A stretch of 64,000 bases of DNA from Mycolicibacterium moriokaense (GCF_010726085.1 NZ_AP022560.1:496001-560000); one strand, 5' to 3'. Shown: positions 32,910 through 41,679, numbered from the stretch's first letter. The notes: generated from the sequence alone by a model not told the origin. Program-made: numbers and translations.

Positions 32910-33150
32910 CGCGCAGGAGAAAGGCGCTCGGTAGGCCCACCAGCCGCGGGTCGGGCACACAGCACCGAGACTTGCTGTGGTGACAGAGGGCTCGGCCGCG
33001 CCGACGCGGTCAAACCCGAGCGGCTATCCGAACCTACCCGGCGCAAATCTCGGTGACGAGGCGCTGAAAGACGGCGGCGCCATCGCCTAACGGGTCGCAT
33101 GAAAGCGGACGGAGTGTGACCATCGAGCACCCGGGCCTCACGGCTACACG

Positions 33151-34014
33151 TCAGTCGAGCCTGGCCTCCGCCCAGTCGACGATCTGAGGTGCGAGCTGCT
33201 TCCAGTTCTTCCACACCGACACGCCGTTGTCCCGGCTGTCCTCGAATCGATCCAGGAACTCGCGATCACCCCAGACCGGGTCGATGATCTCGGCGTTCTG
33301 CAGATTGGCCGCGAGACGCTCGGAGGTCGCCCGAGTGTGGTAGTAGTCGCTCTTCCCGCTGCGAAAGACGAGTACCGGCAGCGAGATAGCTGCCGCTTCC
33401 TCGTCGGTCAGTCCGGCCACCAACGGGTTACCGCAAGCGCAGTAGGCGTGCGCCCACCGCTCCATCGTCTCGATGAACGTTTGTTTGTCCTGCGCGAGAA
33501 ATCGATCCCGGTTTCGCGGATTACGCTCAATGACTTCGGCCCACGTGGGAAGGTCGGCGACGTCTGCCATCGTCCCGTTCCACGCCGCACGAATCGAGGG
33601 AAAGTTATAGACCTCCGCCAGCGACATGCTGCCGAACGCACCGCCGCTGGGCCACCACATCACTACTGCGCGAGCGATGTCAGGGTGTCGTGCGGCCGCA
33701 AGCAAGGAGATCCGCGCACCGCCCGAACCCCCGAGCAACACCGTGGGGCCGAGATTGAGGTCCGAGATGAGCCGGGCGAGTGAATCCGCCTGCATCACCG
33801 ACTCCGAGTCACCCTCGAAGCACACTGCGGATGCGCCGCAGTTGAGCCGGTCGTAGATGACGACCTTCTTGCCCCGGTCTGCTATAGCCTCGGCCAGCTC
33901 ACGCACCCCGCCGGCGTCCTTGCTGAAACGTCCGCCGCCGGTCAGGATGTACGGCTCACCTTCGCCGATGATCTCGTAGGCGATCTCGAGGTCATCTTGC
34001 ATCACGACTGGCAT
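33151..34014 (-). CDS. Alpha/beta hydrolase
   Basis: A 287-residue protein; the start is ATG 34014 with GAGAGGG six bases upstream, not the longer frame. It shows the hydrolase fold: VVIYDRLNCGASAVC, the nucleophile elbow LLGGSGGARISLLAA (G-x-S-x-G) and a late acidic segment LPVLVFRSGKSDYYHT. The expected terminal His is not in a usual position (the GDREFLDRFED region has none), so the enzyme may be atypical. The ester, lactone or C-C substrate is unknown. Confidence 0.85.
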   Translation of the reverse strand: MPVVMQDDLEIAYEIIGEGEPYILTGGGRFSKDAGGVRELAEAIADRGKKVVIYDRLNCGASAVCFEGDSESVMQADSLARLISDLNLGPTVLLGGSGGARISLLAAARHPDIARAVVMWWPSGGAFGSMSLAEVYNFPSIRAAWNGTMADVADLPTWAEVIERNPRNRDRFLAQDKQTFIETMERWAHAYCACGNPLVAGLTDEEAAAISLPVLVFRSGKSDYYHTRATSERLAANLQNAEIIDPVWGDREFLDRFEDSRDNGVSVWKNWKQLAPQIVDWAEARLD

Positions 34015-34209
34015 GAAAATCCCTCTCGGAAAATGGAACTGGGGGAAGGGGCAACACGGCGGCGCGATGAAACGTACGAGACGCATCGCCGCATCGACGC
34101 GTCGGAAGCCACGGTCGAGTTTCAATGCAACGTAAGTACATAGTGACATAATCTGCAACAATGTTCAACGAGTCGACGGGGCGGTGAACGCCTATAGAAG
34201 GAGTCGCCG

Positions 34210-34560
34210 ATGGCATCAGGAGCCGATGGTGTTGGCGTATGCGGCGGTGACGGCGACGCTGAAACGGCGGACACGCTAATGGATCCCAACCGGTTCATCG
34301 GCACGGAGGCTATCCAGGATCCGTACCCGCTGTACGAGCAGACGCGCGCTGAGTCGCACGTACACCGCATCGGGGACTCCGATTTCTATGCTGTCTGCGG
34401 ATGGGACGCCATCATCGAAGCTGTTGCCCGCACCGGCGTCTGGAGCTCCTGGACCTGACTGTCCGGTGAGATATTCACCGGGCGTGACGACGGCATGGTC
34501 GAGATGACGGCGAACGATTCAAGGGTGGCAATCGACGTTATCGAGCTGTGTCTCGTGCTC
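34210..34560 (+). pseudogene. Cytochrome P450 N-terminal remnant
   Basis: Behind AAGGAG, a frame of 82 codons (to 34458) encodes LMDPNRFIGTEAIQDPYPLYEQTRAESHVHRIGD and VCGWDAIIEAVARTGVWSS in order. This is the usual first ~75 residues of a mycobacterial P450, after which it terminates. Downstream, another frame (from about 34486, GRDDGMVEM) may be its continuation. All catalytic parts (I-helix, ExxR, heme loop) are absent. The next intact gene is an SDR. Confidence 0.8.
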
Positions 34561-34661
34561 TCACAACGAGATTCGGCACCGCCGCTAGCCTCGACGGGAG
34601 CGCAATCAGAGTCAAGGAAGGCTCTGCCGGCAGGATGTTTGGAACAGGGAGAGGTCGGTGG

Positions 34662-35582
34662 ATGGGGAAGCGTAAGTGGTCGGAGGAGGACGTTCCGGAT
34701 CAGTCTGGTCGGGTCGCTGTCGTGACGGGCTCCAACACGGGCCTCGGTTTTGACACCGCACGGGTCCTCGCGGAACGCGGCGCGCAGGTGGTGCTGGCCG
34801 TGCGCAACGTGGACAAGGGCAACGCGGCCTGCGAGAAGATTCGTCAGTGGGTCCCGCAGGCGCAAGTAACCGTCCAAGAGCTTGATCTCGGCTCGCTCGA
34901 ATCGGTGCGCACCGCGGCGGCTGAACTCCGGGCTGCGTACCCGCGGATCGACTTGCTCATCAACAATGCCGCGGTGGCGTTCCCGCCCAGGACGACGACA
35001 CCTGACGGGTTCGAGTTGCAGTTCGCCACCAATCACCTTGGCCACTTTGCGCTGACGGGACTGCTGCTCGAGAACATGCTCGACGTCGACGGGGCTCGTG
35101 TGGTGGTCGTGGCGAGTTTGGACCACAAGCTCGGCGGTGCCATCCATTTCCATGATCTTCAGTGGGAACGCCGTTACAACAGCGCGCTGGCCTACGCCCA
35201 GTCGAAGCTGGCGAACCTGATGTTCTGCTACGAGTTTCATCGGCGGCTGGTCAAGTCGGGCGCGCCGTTGGTGAGTGTGACTGCCCACCCGGGTTATACG
35301 AAGTCCGATCTGTTCCGCAACATGGGAGGTCCGATACGGGCGATGCAGAAGTTCGGGGACCGTTTCATCGGTCAGGATCCGGCGAAGGGCGCATTGCCAC
35401 AGCTGTACGCCGCGACGATGCCTGACGTGCGGGGTGGCCAGTACTGGGGTCCGGATGGATTCCTCGAGATGGCGGGTTACCCGACTCTCGTCCGTTCGAG
35501 CAAGAAGTCATACGACCAACAGGTGCAGCAACGTTTGTGGTCTGTGTCCGAGGAGTTGACCGGTGTCACGTATCCAGTCTGA
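34662..35582 (+). CDS. SDR family oxidoreductase (retinol-dehydrogenase-like)
   Basis: A 306-residue SDR starting at ATG 34662 (MGKRKWSEEDVPDQSGRVAV). Cofactor site VVTGSNTGLGFDTAR, NNA motif LLINNAAVAFPPR, VVVVASLDHKLGG and YAQSKLANLMF (YxxxK) are all present. The N-terminal WSEEDVPDQSG is typical of the large retinol-dehydrogenase-like actinobacterial group. It overlaps the following hydrolase by 20 bases, indicating an operon. Confidence 0.9.
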   Translation: MGKRKWSEEDVPDQSGRVAVVTGSNTGLGFDTARVLAERGAQVVLAVRNVDKGNAACEKIRQWVPQAQVTVQELDLGSLESVRTAAAELRAAYPRIDLLINNAAVAFPPRTTTPDGFELQFATNHLGHFALTGLLLENMLDVDGARVVVVASLDHKLGGAIHFHDLQWERRYNSALAYAQSKLANLMFCYEFHRRLVKSGAPLVSVTAHPGYTKSDLFRNMGGPIRAMQKFGDRFIGQDPAKGALPQLYAATMPDVRGGQYWGPDGFLEMAGYPTLVRSSKKSYDQQVQQRLWSVSEELTGVTYPV

Positions 35583-36462
35583 GCACTACCACCCTGACTT
35601 GAGGAGTATCGCCCGGATGCTTCCGCGGTCGCCGTTCAACAAGGTGACGCTGCCGGTGATACGCCGCCTGGCCCGATTCGCGCCGTCCGCGCGCGAGGGT
35701 GTCGAGGTCCTCTCGATCACCCCAAGCGCAGGGGTCAGGCTCTACCGGCCCGAGCGGGAGTGCACGCACGGGGGCGCACTGCTGTGGATCCATGGCGGCG
35801 GATACGTCATCGGAACGGCCGCCCAGGACGACAAGCTGTGTCGGCGATTCGTTCGCAGCGTCGGCGTTCCGGTCGCGTCAGTCGACTACCGGCTCGCTCC
35901 AAAGGATCCTTATCCAGCCGCGCTTGAGGACTGCTACTCCGCGCTGACGTGGTTGGCGAGGTTGCCCGGGGTGGATGCTGGCCGGATCGCGATCGGCGGC
36001 GCCAGCGCGGGTGGCGGTCTAGCAGCTGCGCTGGCACTGTTGGCGCGAGATCGCGGCGAAGTGACACCGTTGTTCCAGTTGCTGGTCTATCCGATGGTCG
36101 ATGATCGCCCGTCGAGTCGTCCGGGCCTTGAGAGTCCGCACTACCGAATGTGGAGCGAGAAGAGCGATCGGTTGGGGTGGCATGCGTATCTCACGGGTGC
36201 CGATCGCCAGGCTGCGGTGCCGGCGCGGCACGACGACCTGTCCAATCTGGCTCCCGCGTGGGTGGGCGTGGGAACGGTGGACCCGCTCTACGGCCAGGAT
36301 GTGGAATACGCGCATAGGCTGCGCGACGCGGGCGTGAGCTGTGAGCTCGACGTCGTCGAGGGAGCCTTCCACGGATTCGACATCATCGCCTCTAAAACTC
36401 CAGTGGCGCAGAACTTCTTCGCGCGGCAGTGCGGGGCCCTGCAAGCAGCGTTTGCCAGTTGA
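35563..36462 (+). CDS. Alpha/beta hydrolase, HSL (HGGG) family
   Basis: A 299-residue esterase/lipase of the hormone-sensitive-lipase family: oxyanion motif WIHGGGYVIG, nucleophile GGASAGGGLAAALA (G-x-S-x-G), catalytic acid in GTVDPLYGQDVEYAH and His in EGAFHGFD. It hydrolyses short to medium acyl esters. The start is taken as GTG 35563, overlapping the SDR; an in-frame ATG at 35617 is an alternative. It is probably the last gene of the SDR-hydrolase pair, with a strong inverted repeat ~90 bases downstream. Confidence 0.9.
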   Translation: MSRIQSEHYHPDLRSIARMLPRSPFNKVTLPVIRRLARFAPSAREGVEVLSITPSAGVRLYRPERECTHGGALLWIHGGGYVIGTAAQDDKLCRRFVRSVGVPVASVDYRLAPKDPYPAALEDCYSALTWLARLPGVDAGRIAIGGASAGGGLAAALALLARDRGEVTPLFQLLVYPMVDDRPSSRPGLESPHYRMWSEKSDRLGWHAYLTGADRQAAVPARHDDLSNLAPAWVGVGTVDPLYGQDVEYAHRLRDAGVSCELDVVEGAFHGFDIIASKTPVAQNFFARQCGALQAAFAS

Positions 36463-36549
36463 TATGCCCTTGAGATGGCCGAGTCGATGCCAATCATCGG
36501 CGGAGTTCAGGTGCTGACGCCCCGACTGGTAGATACGCGCCGCTGAAGC

Positions 36550-36613
36550 CGCCGAGTGCACGCTTGTTGCACGCATCGGCCGAGACGCCCCGGCAACAAG
36601 CGTGCAGTCGGCG
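36550..36613. terminator. Long inverted repeat downstream of the HSL hydrolase
   Basis: Arms 36550-36570 and 36593-36613 are complementary over 21 positions with a single G-G mismatch; the inner 14 bp (TGCACGCTTGTTGC / GCAACAAGCGTGCA) are perfect. The 22-base loop contains a further TCGGCCGA palindrome. It ends the 34.6-36.5 kb transcript. The length also fits a dispersed intergenic repeat. Confidence 0.75.
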
Positions 36614-36652
36614 CCTCTGCGGCGGGCCAGCTGACCAGCTCAGAGATTCAAA

Positions 36653-36684
36653 TGTCTGAGACACCAGTTTCACGTTCCTGAAAC
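36653..36684 (+). promoter_or_regulatory. Palindromic sites upstream of the dmm-like operon
   Basis: TGTCTGAGACA (36653-36663) is a perfect 11-bp palindrome. Three bases later comes GTTTCA-N6-TGAAAC (36667-36684), a perfect 18-bp interrupted palindrome. They are 50-80 bases before the operon start at 36735, a good operator position. No regulator gene is adjacent. Confidence 0.55.
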
Positions 36685-36734
36685 GCGACCTTGGTTACCT
36701 ATGGGTGAACTGCGTCAACTGGAGGTGTCCATAC

Positions 36735-37274
36735 GTGAAACCCGCCCTTGAACTGACGAGTGTGCCGCCCTGGACGGTCGCTCCGACGCTGCCCGACGCC
36801 GATCTGACCGGCGCGACCTGGACAGTGGTGGCTATCGGAGCGGAAGCCGGCGCCGTCGTCGATACCTGGTGCGCGCAACTCGCAGCCGTCCGCCCCGAGG
36901 CGCAGGTCCGCGTCCATCGCGTCGGTGACGCCGCGGAAGCCGTCGCGGCAGTCGACGCCGACCTCGCGGACGCTCGCGTCGGGTGGCGGCTCATGGCCGC
37001 GGGTCCGGCCCACGAATGCCTGCAGGTGCGCGCGCACGCCGTGCGGTGCGACGTCGCCGACGACGAGATGACCTTCGCGACCACCGACGTCGAGCAGCGC
37101 ACGGTCCTCTGCGTGCACTGCGACGCCCGCACCAGCGTGACGGCGCCATTGGAGGACACCATCGTGTGCAGCGGATGTGAGCGCAATCTTTTGGTGTACT
37201 ACCACGTTTCACGGCGGCAGGGTGCGCACCTGGGCTTCACGGTCGACGCCGAGCGCCTGGTGGACACGGCATGA
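36735..37274 (+). CDS. dmmA: DmmA-like subunit of dimethylamine monooxygenase
   Basis: A 179-residue protein starting at GTG 36735 with GGAGGTGTCC upstream. The C-terminal ~55 residues contain two CxxC knuckles (LCVHC and VCSGC) followed by RNLLVYYHVSRRQGAHLGF, the signature of the DmmA family accessory subunit. The N-terminal part is an alpha/beta domain (TWTVVAIGAEAGAVVDTW). The next two genes encode the reductase and the DUF3445 heme enzyme, the full set for oxidative N-demethylation of di- or trimethylamine-type substrates. The gene symbol is given by family resemblance and context. Confidence 0.78.
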   Translation: MKPALELTSVPPWTVAPTLPDADLTGATWTVVAIGAEAGAVVDTWCAQLAAVRPEAQVRVHRVGDAAEAVAAVDADLADARVGWRLMAAGPAHECLQVRAHAVRCDVADDEMTFATTDVEQRTVLCVHCDARTSVTAPLEDTIVCSGCERNLLVYYHVSRRQGAHLGFTVDAERLVDTA

Positions 37275-38203
37275 CCACCCTCGATCTCGTCGTCACCGCC
37301 GTCGACGACTCGGTGCCCGATGTCCGCAGTCTGACCATGGCCAGGCCCAATGGGGGAACGCTGCCGTCGTTCACCCCGGGCAGCCACATCGTGGTGCAGT
37401 GCGGCGGCGCCGCGAATGCCTATTCGTTGACCGGAGACTCGGTGCAGCCCACGCAGTACGAGATCTCAGTGCTGGAACTACCCGACGGCGCCGGGGGATC
37501 GCGATGGATCCATGCCCTCGAAGTGGGCGATCCGGTGTCTGTGCTGCCGCCGCGCAGCGGCTTCGCACCGATCCAGCGGGCGCGCAAGCACCTGCTGATC
37601 GCGGCGGGAATCGGTGTCACACCGATGGTCTCCCATCTGCGCAGCGCCCGGCAGTGGGGCCGTGAAGTCGAACTGTTTTACCTGCACCGACCAGGCCGAG
37701 GTGCCCACCTCGACGACATCGCCGCACTGACCGACGCCGCTCGCATCTTCACCCAGCGCGCCGACTTCCTCGCGGTTTTGCCCGACGTGTTGTCGACGCA
37801 ACCGCTCGGCGCGCACCTCTATATATGCGGGCCCACAACGTTCATCGACGACGTGGTGGCCGCGGCCGTCGACAGCGGCTGGCCGCAGAGCCGAATCCAC
37901 CTCGAGCGCTTCGGAGTCGGCGCCCTCGACCCCGGTGAGCCGTTCACCGTGAAGCTCGCGAACTCGGGAACGACCATCGCCGTCGAGTCGGGGGTCTCGC
38001 TGCTCGAGGCGCTGGAGGCCAACGGCCACGAGATCCCGAACCTGTGCCGTCAGGGGGTGTGCGGCGAGTGCCGACTCACCGTTTCCAGCGGCGAGGTCCT
38101 CCACCGCGACATGTATCTGACCGACGCCGACAAGGCTGCCGGCGACGCCATCATGGCCTGCGTATCTCGCGCGGCCTCATCGGAATTGGAGTTGAAGCTG
38201 TGA
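37271..38203 (+). CDS. dmmB: Phthalate-dioxygenase-reductase-type flavin/2Fe-2S reductase
   Basis: A 310-residue electron-transfer protein. The flavin-binding barrel contains NAYSLTGDSV (RxYS-like). The NAD(P) domain has IAAGIGVTPMVSHLRSA. The C-terminal plant-type ferredoxin domain has CRQGVCGECRLTV and a final Cys in MACVSRA, giving four cluster ligands. It passes electrons from NAD(P)H to the DUF3445 heme oxygenase encoded next. ATGA-type overlap with the preceding gene and GTGA overlap with the following one show strict coupling. The symbol assignment follows operon order. Confidence 0.82.
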   Translation: MTTLDLVVTAVDDSVPDVRSLTMARPNGGTLPSFTPGSHIVVQCGGAANAYSLTGDSVQPTQYEISVLELPDGAGGSRWIHALEVGDPVSVLPPRSGFAPIQRARKHLLIAAGIGVTPMVSHLRSARQWGREVELFYLHRPGRGAHLDDIAALTDAARIFTQRADFLAVLPDVLSTQPLGAHLYICGPTTFIDDVVAAAVDSGWPQSRIHLERFGVGALDPGEPFTVKLANSGTTIAVESGVSLLEALEANGHEIPNLCRQGVCGECRLTVSSGEVLHRDMYLTDADKAAGDAIMACVSRAASSELELKL

Positions 38204-39189
38204 CCGCATCCCTGGTGTCCGCACCCGATCTGCTTGCGACGTTCCCGTTTCCGTTCCCCACCGATCAGTACCGATACTCCACCAATGTCGAGCCCGCAGG
38301 TGGTGTCGTGCCCACGCCCGCCGGCCAGTGGGGCGAGCGCATCATCGACATCGACAGCGAGTACGAACACGAACTGACGCAGCGGGAACAGATCCTGGCT
38401 CAGGACCCCAGTCGCTACGCCGTGCTGCCGCACATGCGTGTCGCGTGCTGGGACACCATGCTCTTCCTGATGGGCGAGATGGTCAAGTCCTATCCGGATG
38501 TCATGTCGCTGACCCGCTCCGGCGACGCCTGGCACTGGCGTAACGAAAGGTTAGGAATCACACAGGATTTCGTCCTGGGTGATGAGTCGACGCTACCGGC
38601 CGAGCCGCTGGCCTACATCGCCAGCCAGGTGCAAGACGACATCGTGCTGCTCGACCAGCGCGATGGCGACTTGTTCGGCGACGCGGGTGTGGTGACCTTC
38701 GCCGCGGACTGGTCGTTCGGGTTCGACGTCGGCATGACGTTCCTCGAGATCCACGGTCCCGTACCCAGGCTGCGCGAGACCGGCGTCATCACCCGCGCGC
38801 GCGAGTTCTTGATGCGGCTGCAGCCGCGGGAGGTCTACCGGCGCACCAACTGGACGCTCACCATCGGTCGCCGCTTGGACGTCTCGACCGAGCTCTACCA
38901 CGAGTGGGGCCCAGACCGCGTGATGATCCAGACCGTCGACGACGACGAGTTCGGTCGCCTGGTGCATCTGCGGGTCGAAGTGCAGCACCTCATCCGACTC
39001 CCCGAGTCGGGGGCGATCTGCTTCCTGATCCGCACCTACATGCTGCCGTTCGTCGACTTGGTCACCGTCCCGGCCTGGCGCGCACGCTCAGCGGCGGTAC
39101 TGGCCGACCTGCCCGACGACATGGCCGACTACAAGGGCATCATCAGTTATCGGGACCGTGCGGTTGCCTGGTTGAACAGTCGCGGCTAG
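38200..39189 (+). CDS. DUF3445 heme-dependent oxidative N-demethylase
   Basis: A 329-residue DUF3445 (HODM) protein starting at GTG 38200. It has FPFPFPTDQYRYSTNVEPAG, QDFVLGDESTLPAEPL, GMTFLEIHGPVPRLRE and the HWRNERLG/REVYRRTNWTLTIGRRLD core that is typical of the family. Characterised members use a PAS-fold heme site to remove methyl groups from dimethylamine as formaldehyde, fed by a flavin/2Fe-2S reductase. It is the catalytic component of this three-gene operon and would let the host use methylated amines as a nitrogen source. Confidence 0.85.
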   Translation: MTASLVSAPDLLATFPFPFPTDQYRYSTNVEPAGGVVPTPAGQWGERIIDIDSEYEHELTQREQILAQDPSRYAVLPHMRVACWDTMLFLMGEMVKSYPDVMSLTRSGDAWHWRNERLGITQDFVLGDESTLPAEPLAYIASQVQDDIVLLDQRDGDLFGDAGVVTFAADWSFGFDVGMTFLEIHGPVPRLRETGVITRAREFLMRLQPREVYRRTNWTLTIGRRLDVSTELYHEWGPDRVMIQTVDDDEFGRLVHLRVEVQHLIRLPESGAICFLIRTYMLPFVDLVTVPAWRARSAAVLADLPDDMADYKGIISYRDRAVAWLNSRG

Positions 39190-40295
39190 ACCTCGTCAAG
39201 CGCCACACCGACTGCGGTCGGTGCGCGGTGCTCCTGCTGACGCCAGTGCCGTCGATGTTGTTGCCATTCCCGGGAATTGAGGACCTCGGACAGTGGCATC
39301 CGCGGAGGAATGAAGACCCTGTCCTGGATAAAGAACAGAGCGCGGAAGGCGAGTCGGACAGCACCGACGAGGACACGGCTGGCGGGGGTGACGCCCTGGC
39401 GACGCTGCACGCGCTCGGACACGAAGGCCAGCACCATGGCTCTGCCGAGCGGCCGGAGTCGACCCGGGAAGTAGCGCGCGGTGAACTGGGCGATGATCGT
39501 ATCGGAGACCACCCTGCCGTCGGGGGTCGGCGCGTGCTCGCGGGCCTCGAACGACTCCGCGAAGGCGATCATGTCCTCGACCGTCGCCGGGAAGTTGGCG
39601 GTGGGTCCGGTGGTGCTGTGGAGCTGTTCGGAGATGTCGCGCCAGAAGTGGTGGAATGCGACGAGTTCGCGCCCGGGGCTCGGCGGTGCCCCGGCGAACT
39701 CGCGTAGCCGGGCCGCGCCCATTGCGAAAACCGCGTAGCTGTAGTTGAAGTCCTCCTCCAGCTCGAAGGACTCGGGAAATCGTCGCGCGACGCCCTCGTG
39801 CATCCGCTGGATGCGCCGTACAGACGCGCGTACGTCGGGGTGACCGGGACCGAGGAGCAACCAGGTCAGCATGGAATTCGCCGTGTCGAGGAAGCGGGTC
39901 TGCGGATGATGCTCGGCCTTGCCGGTTCCGGCGATCGCCCGCGAACCAGCCGCGGGCAGCGTGATGTAGTGGAACGCAACGGCATACAGCAGATCGAACA
40001 CGAACAGATTGAGCCGGTAGTCGGTCATCAACCGGACCATCTCGACGTAGTCGACTTCTGGATCCAGTTGGCTCAGTCGACGGTTGACCCAGTGTCCGTG
40101 TAATGCGGGTGCGGATTTCGGGCGACAGATCGGATTACTCACGGTCACCTGTCGCGTCGACGGGATGTCGATGAGCTGAGTATCGCGTCGAACCAAGCTA
40201 TTGTCGAACAAGGGTAAGTCCCCTGGTGTGGTGGGGTTTCGGGAGCTGAGGCCGATGGTGCTGGGTGTGTCGTTGCCGGTGTTGGGGTGGGCCAT
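39186..40295 (-). CDS. DUF2236 (MpaB-type oxygenase) protein, 5' end replaced by IS
   Basis: A 369-residue frame of the DUF2236/oxygenase-MpaB family: YRLNLFVFDLLYAVAFHY, the conserved FLDTANSMLTWLLLG, EDFNYSYAVFAMGAARLR, and HHFWRDISEQLHSTTGP. The first 28 codons lie inside the IS element; native coding begins at residue 29 (LFDNSLVRR). Joining across the IS and removing one 8-bp target repeat restores MKQLFDNSLVRRDTQ, with the original ATG at 41679. The present ORF could be translated only from an IS-internal ATG (40295). The family has heme- or His-dependent oxygenase-like members (rubber oxygenase, mycophenolic acid MpaB). Confidence 0.85.
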   Translation of the reverse strand: MAHPNTGNDTPSTIGLSSRNPTTPGDLPLFDNSLVRRDTQLIDIPSTRQVTVSNPICRPKSAPALHGHWVNRRLSQLDPEVDYVEMVRLMTDYRLNLFVFDLLYAVAFHYITLPAAGSRAIAGTGKAEHHPQTRFLDTANSMLTWLLLGPGHPDVRASVRRIQRMHEGVARRFPESFELEEDFNYSYAVFAMGAARLREFAGAPPSPGRELVAFHHFWRDISEQLHSTTGPTANFPATVEDMIAFAESFEAREHAPTPDGRVVSDTIIAQFTARYFPGRLRPLGRAMVLAFVSERVQRRQGVTPASRVLVGAVRLAFRALFFIQDRVFIPPRMPLSEVLNSREWQQHRRHWRQQEHRAPTAVGVALDEV

Positions 40296-41662
40296 CGCGT
40301 AGTGGTCAGTGAGTTACCTACCAAGTGACTCAACAGGAAGACACACGACGCGATGACCCAGGATCATTCTGCCCTGCTTGCCCAGCTCGACGCGCTCAAG
40401 TCCGCTGATGCGAGCGCAGTGTTTGCCGAATTGATCCGCGCCGGCCTGCAGCAGCTCATCGAGGCCGAGGCCACCGCCACGATCGGCGCGGGCCGCTATC
40501 AGCGCAGTGACGAACGCACGGTGCACCGCAACGGGCACCGCCCGAAGACAGTGTCGACCACCTCAGGCGATATTGAGGTGCAGATCCCCAAGCTGCGGGC
40601 TGGGTCGTTCTTCCCGTCGCTGTTGGAGCGGCGCCGCCGTATCGACAAGGCGTTACACGCGGTGATCATGGAGGCCTACGTGCACGGCGTGTCGACCCGC
40701 AGTGTCGATGACCTGGTCGCGGCGATGGGCGTCGCGGCGGGGTCTCCAGTCGGAGGTCTCACGGATCTGCGCGGGCCTGGATAAGGAGATCGAGGCGTTT
40801 CGGACCCGCAGCTTGACCCACACGCAGTTCCCGTACGTGTTCTGCGACGCGACGTTCTGCAAGGTGCGTATCGGGGCGCACGTCGTCTCTCAGGCCCTGG
40901 TGGTGGCTACCGGGGTCTCCCTCGAGGGCACCCGTGAAGTGCTGGGCACTGCGGTCGGTGACAGTGAGTCCTTCGAGTTCTGGCGAGAGTTTCTGGCGTC
41001 GCTGAAAGCCCGCGGCCTGACTGGGGTGCATCTGGTGATCTCCGACGCCCATGCCGGGCTCAAAGCCGCGGTGGCGCAGCAGTTCACCGGTTCATCGTGG
41101 CAGCGGTGCCGGGTACATTTCATGCGTAACCTGCACACCGCGGTCGCCGCCAAACACGCGCCGGCGGTGACTGCGGCGGTCAAGACGATCTTCGCCCACA
41201 CCGACCCCGCCGAGGTCGCCGCCCAGTGGGACCGCGTCGCCGACACCCTGGCCCCTAGCTTCCCGAAAGTCGCGGCCATGCTCGGCGAGGCCAAGACCGA
41301 CGTGCTGGCGTTCACCGCGTTCCCGCGGGCGCACTGGCAGAAGATCTGGTCGAACAACCCCATCGAACGGCTCAACAAGGAGATCAAGCGCCGCGCTGAT
41401 GTCGTGGAGATCTTCCCCAACCCCGCAGCGTTCCTGCGCCTGGCCACCGCGGTAGTCATCGAAGCCCACGACGAGTGGCAGGTCACCCGCCGCTATCTTT
41501 CCGATGTCTCCATGGACGAACTACGCGCCGTCATCGAGACAAAACACGCCGCGGCAGCACTTGTCAAACAACACCAAATCACCTAGCGTTCAACATGACT
41601 CGTTGATCGCAACGCGTGAACCACGCCAGATCCGAAGTCCACCACTCCCCGGGACGCTATCT
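40212..41662 (+). mobile_element. IS256-family insertion sequence
   Basis: A 1451-bp element bounded by imperfect inverted repeats: GTCCCCTGGTGTGGTGG at 40218-40234 and, reverse-complemented, GTCCCGGGGAGTGGTGG ending at 41656. It is flanked by the perfect 8-bp duplication TCGAACAA at 40204-40211 and 41663-41670. Length, transposase family and 8-bp duplication all fit IS256. The duplication is intact, so the insertion appears recent and simple. The transposase reading frame is broken. Confidence 0.88.
40353..41586 (+). pseudogene. IS256-family mutator-type transposase, frameshifted
   Basis: The first frame (40353-40784) encodes the N-terminal part (RYQRSDERTVHRNGHRPKTV, IPKLRAGSFFPSLLERRRR, GVSTRSVDDLVAAMG). 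The second (to 41586) continues with GLQSEVSRICAGLDKEIEAF. It also contains the catalytic Asp in YVFCDATFCKV and ISDAHAGLKAA and the Glu in NNPIERLNKEIKRR. The join needs removal of one G from the GGGG run at 40739-40742. All catalytic residues remain, so a sequencing indel would equally explain the break. Confidence 0.88.
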
Positions 41663-41670
41663 CGAACAAC

Positions 41671-41679
41671 TGTTTCATA
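41671..41679 (-). other. Displaced native start codons of the DUF2236 gene
   Basis: On the minus strand, ATG AAA CAG reads directly into the duplicated target TTGTTCGA, giving MKQLF. This is the original 5' end of the DUF2236 gene, now separated from the rest by the IS element. It lies 23 bases from the divergent LysR start. Confidence 0.8.

Noticed and set aside
32910..33150. Possible gene or RNA in the gap after the amidohydrolase
   Set aside because: No start with ribosome site, no conserved motif and no strong hairpin could be seen.
41657..41670. Longer imperfect direct repeat GCTAT..TCGAACAA at both IS flanks (40197-40211 and 41657-41670) as a 14-15 bp target duplication
   Set aside because: Only the terminal 8 bp are identical, and reconstruction of the DUF2236 reading frame works exactly with the 8-bp repeat; the extra GCTAT match appears coincidental.
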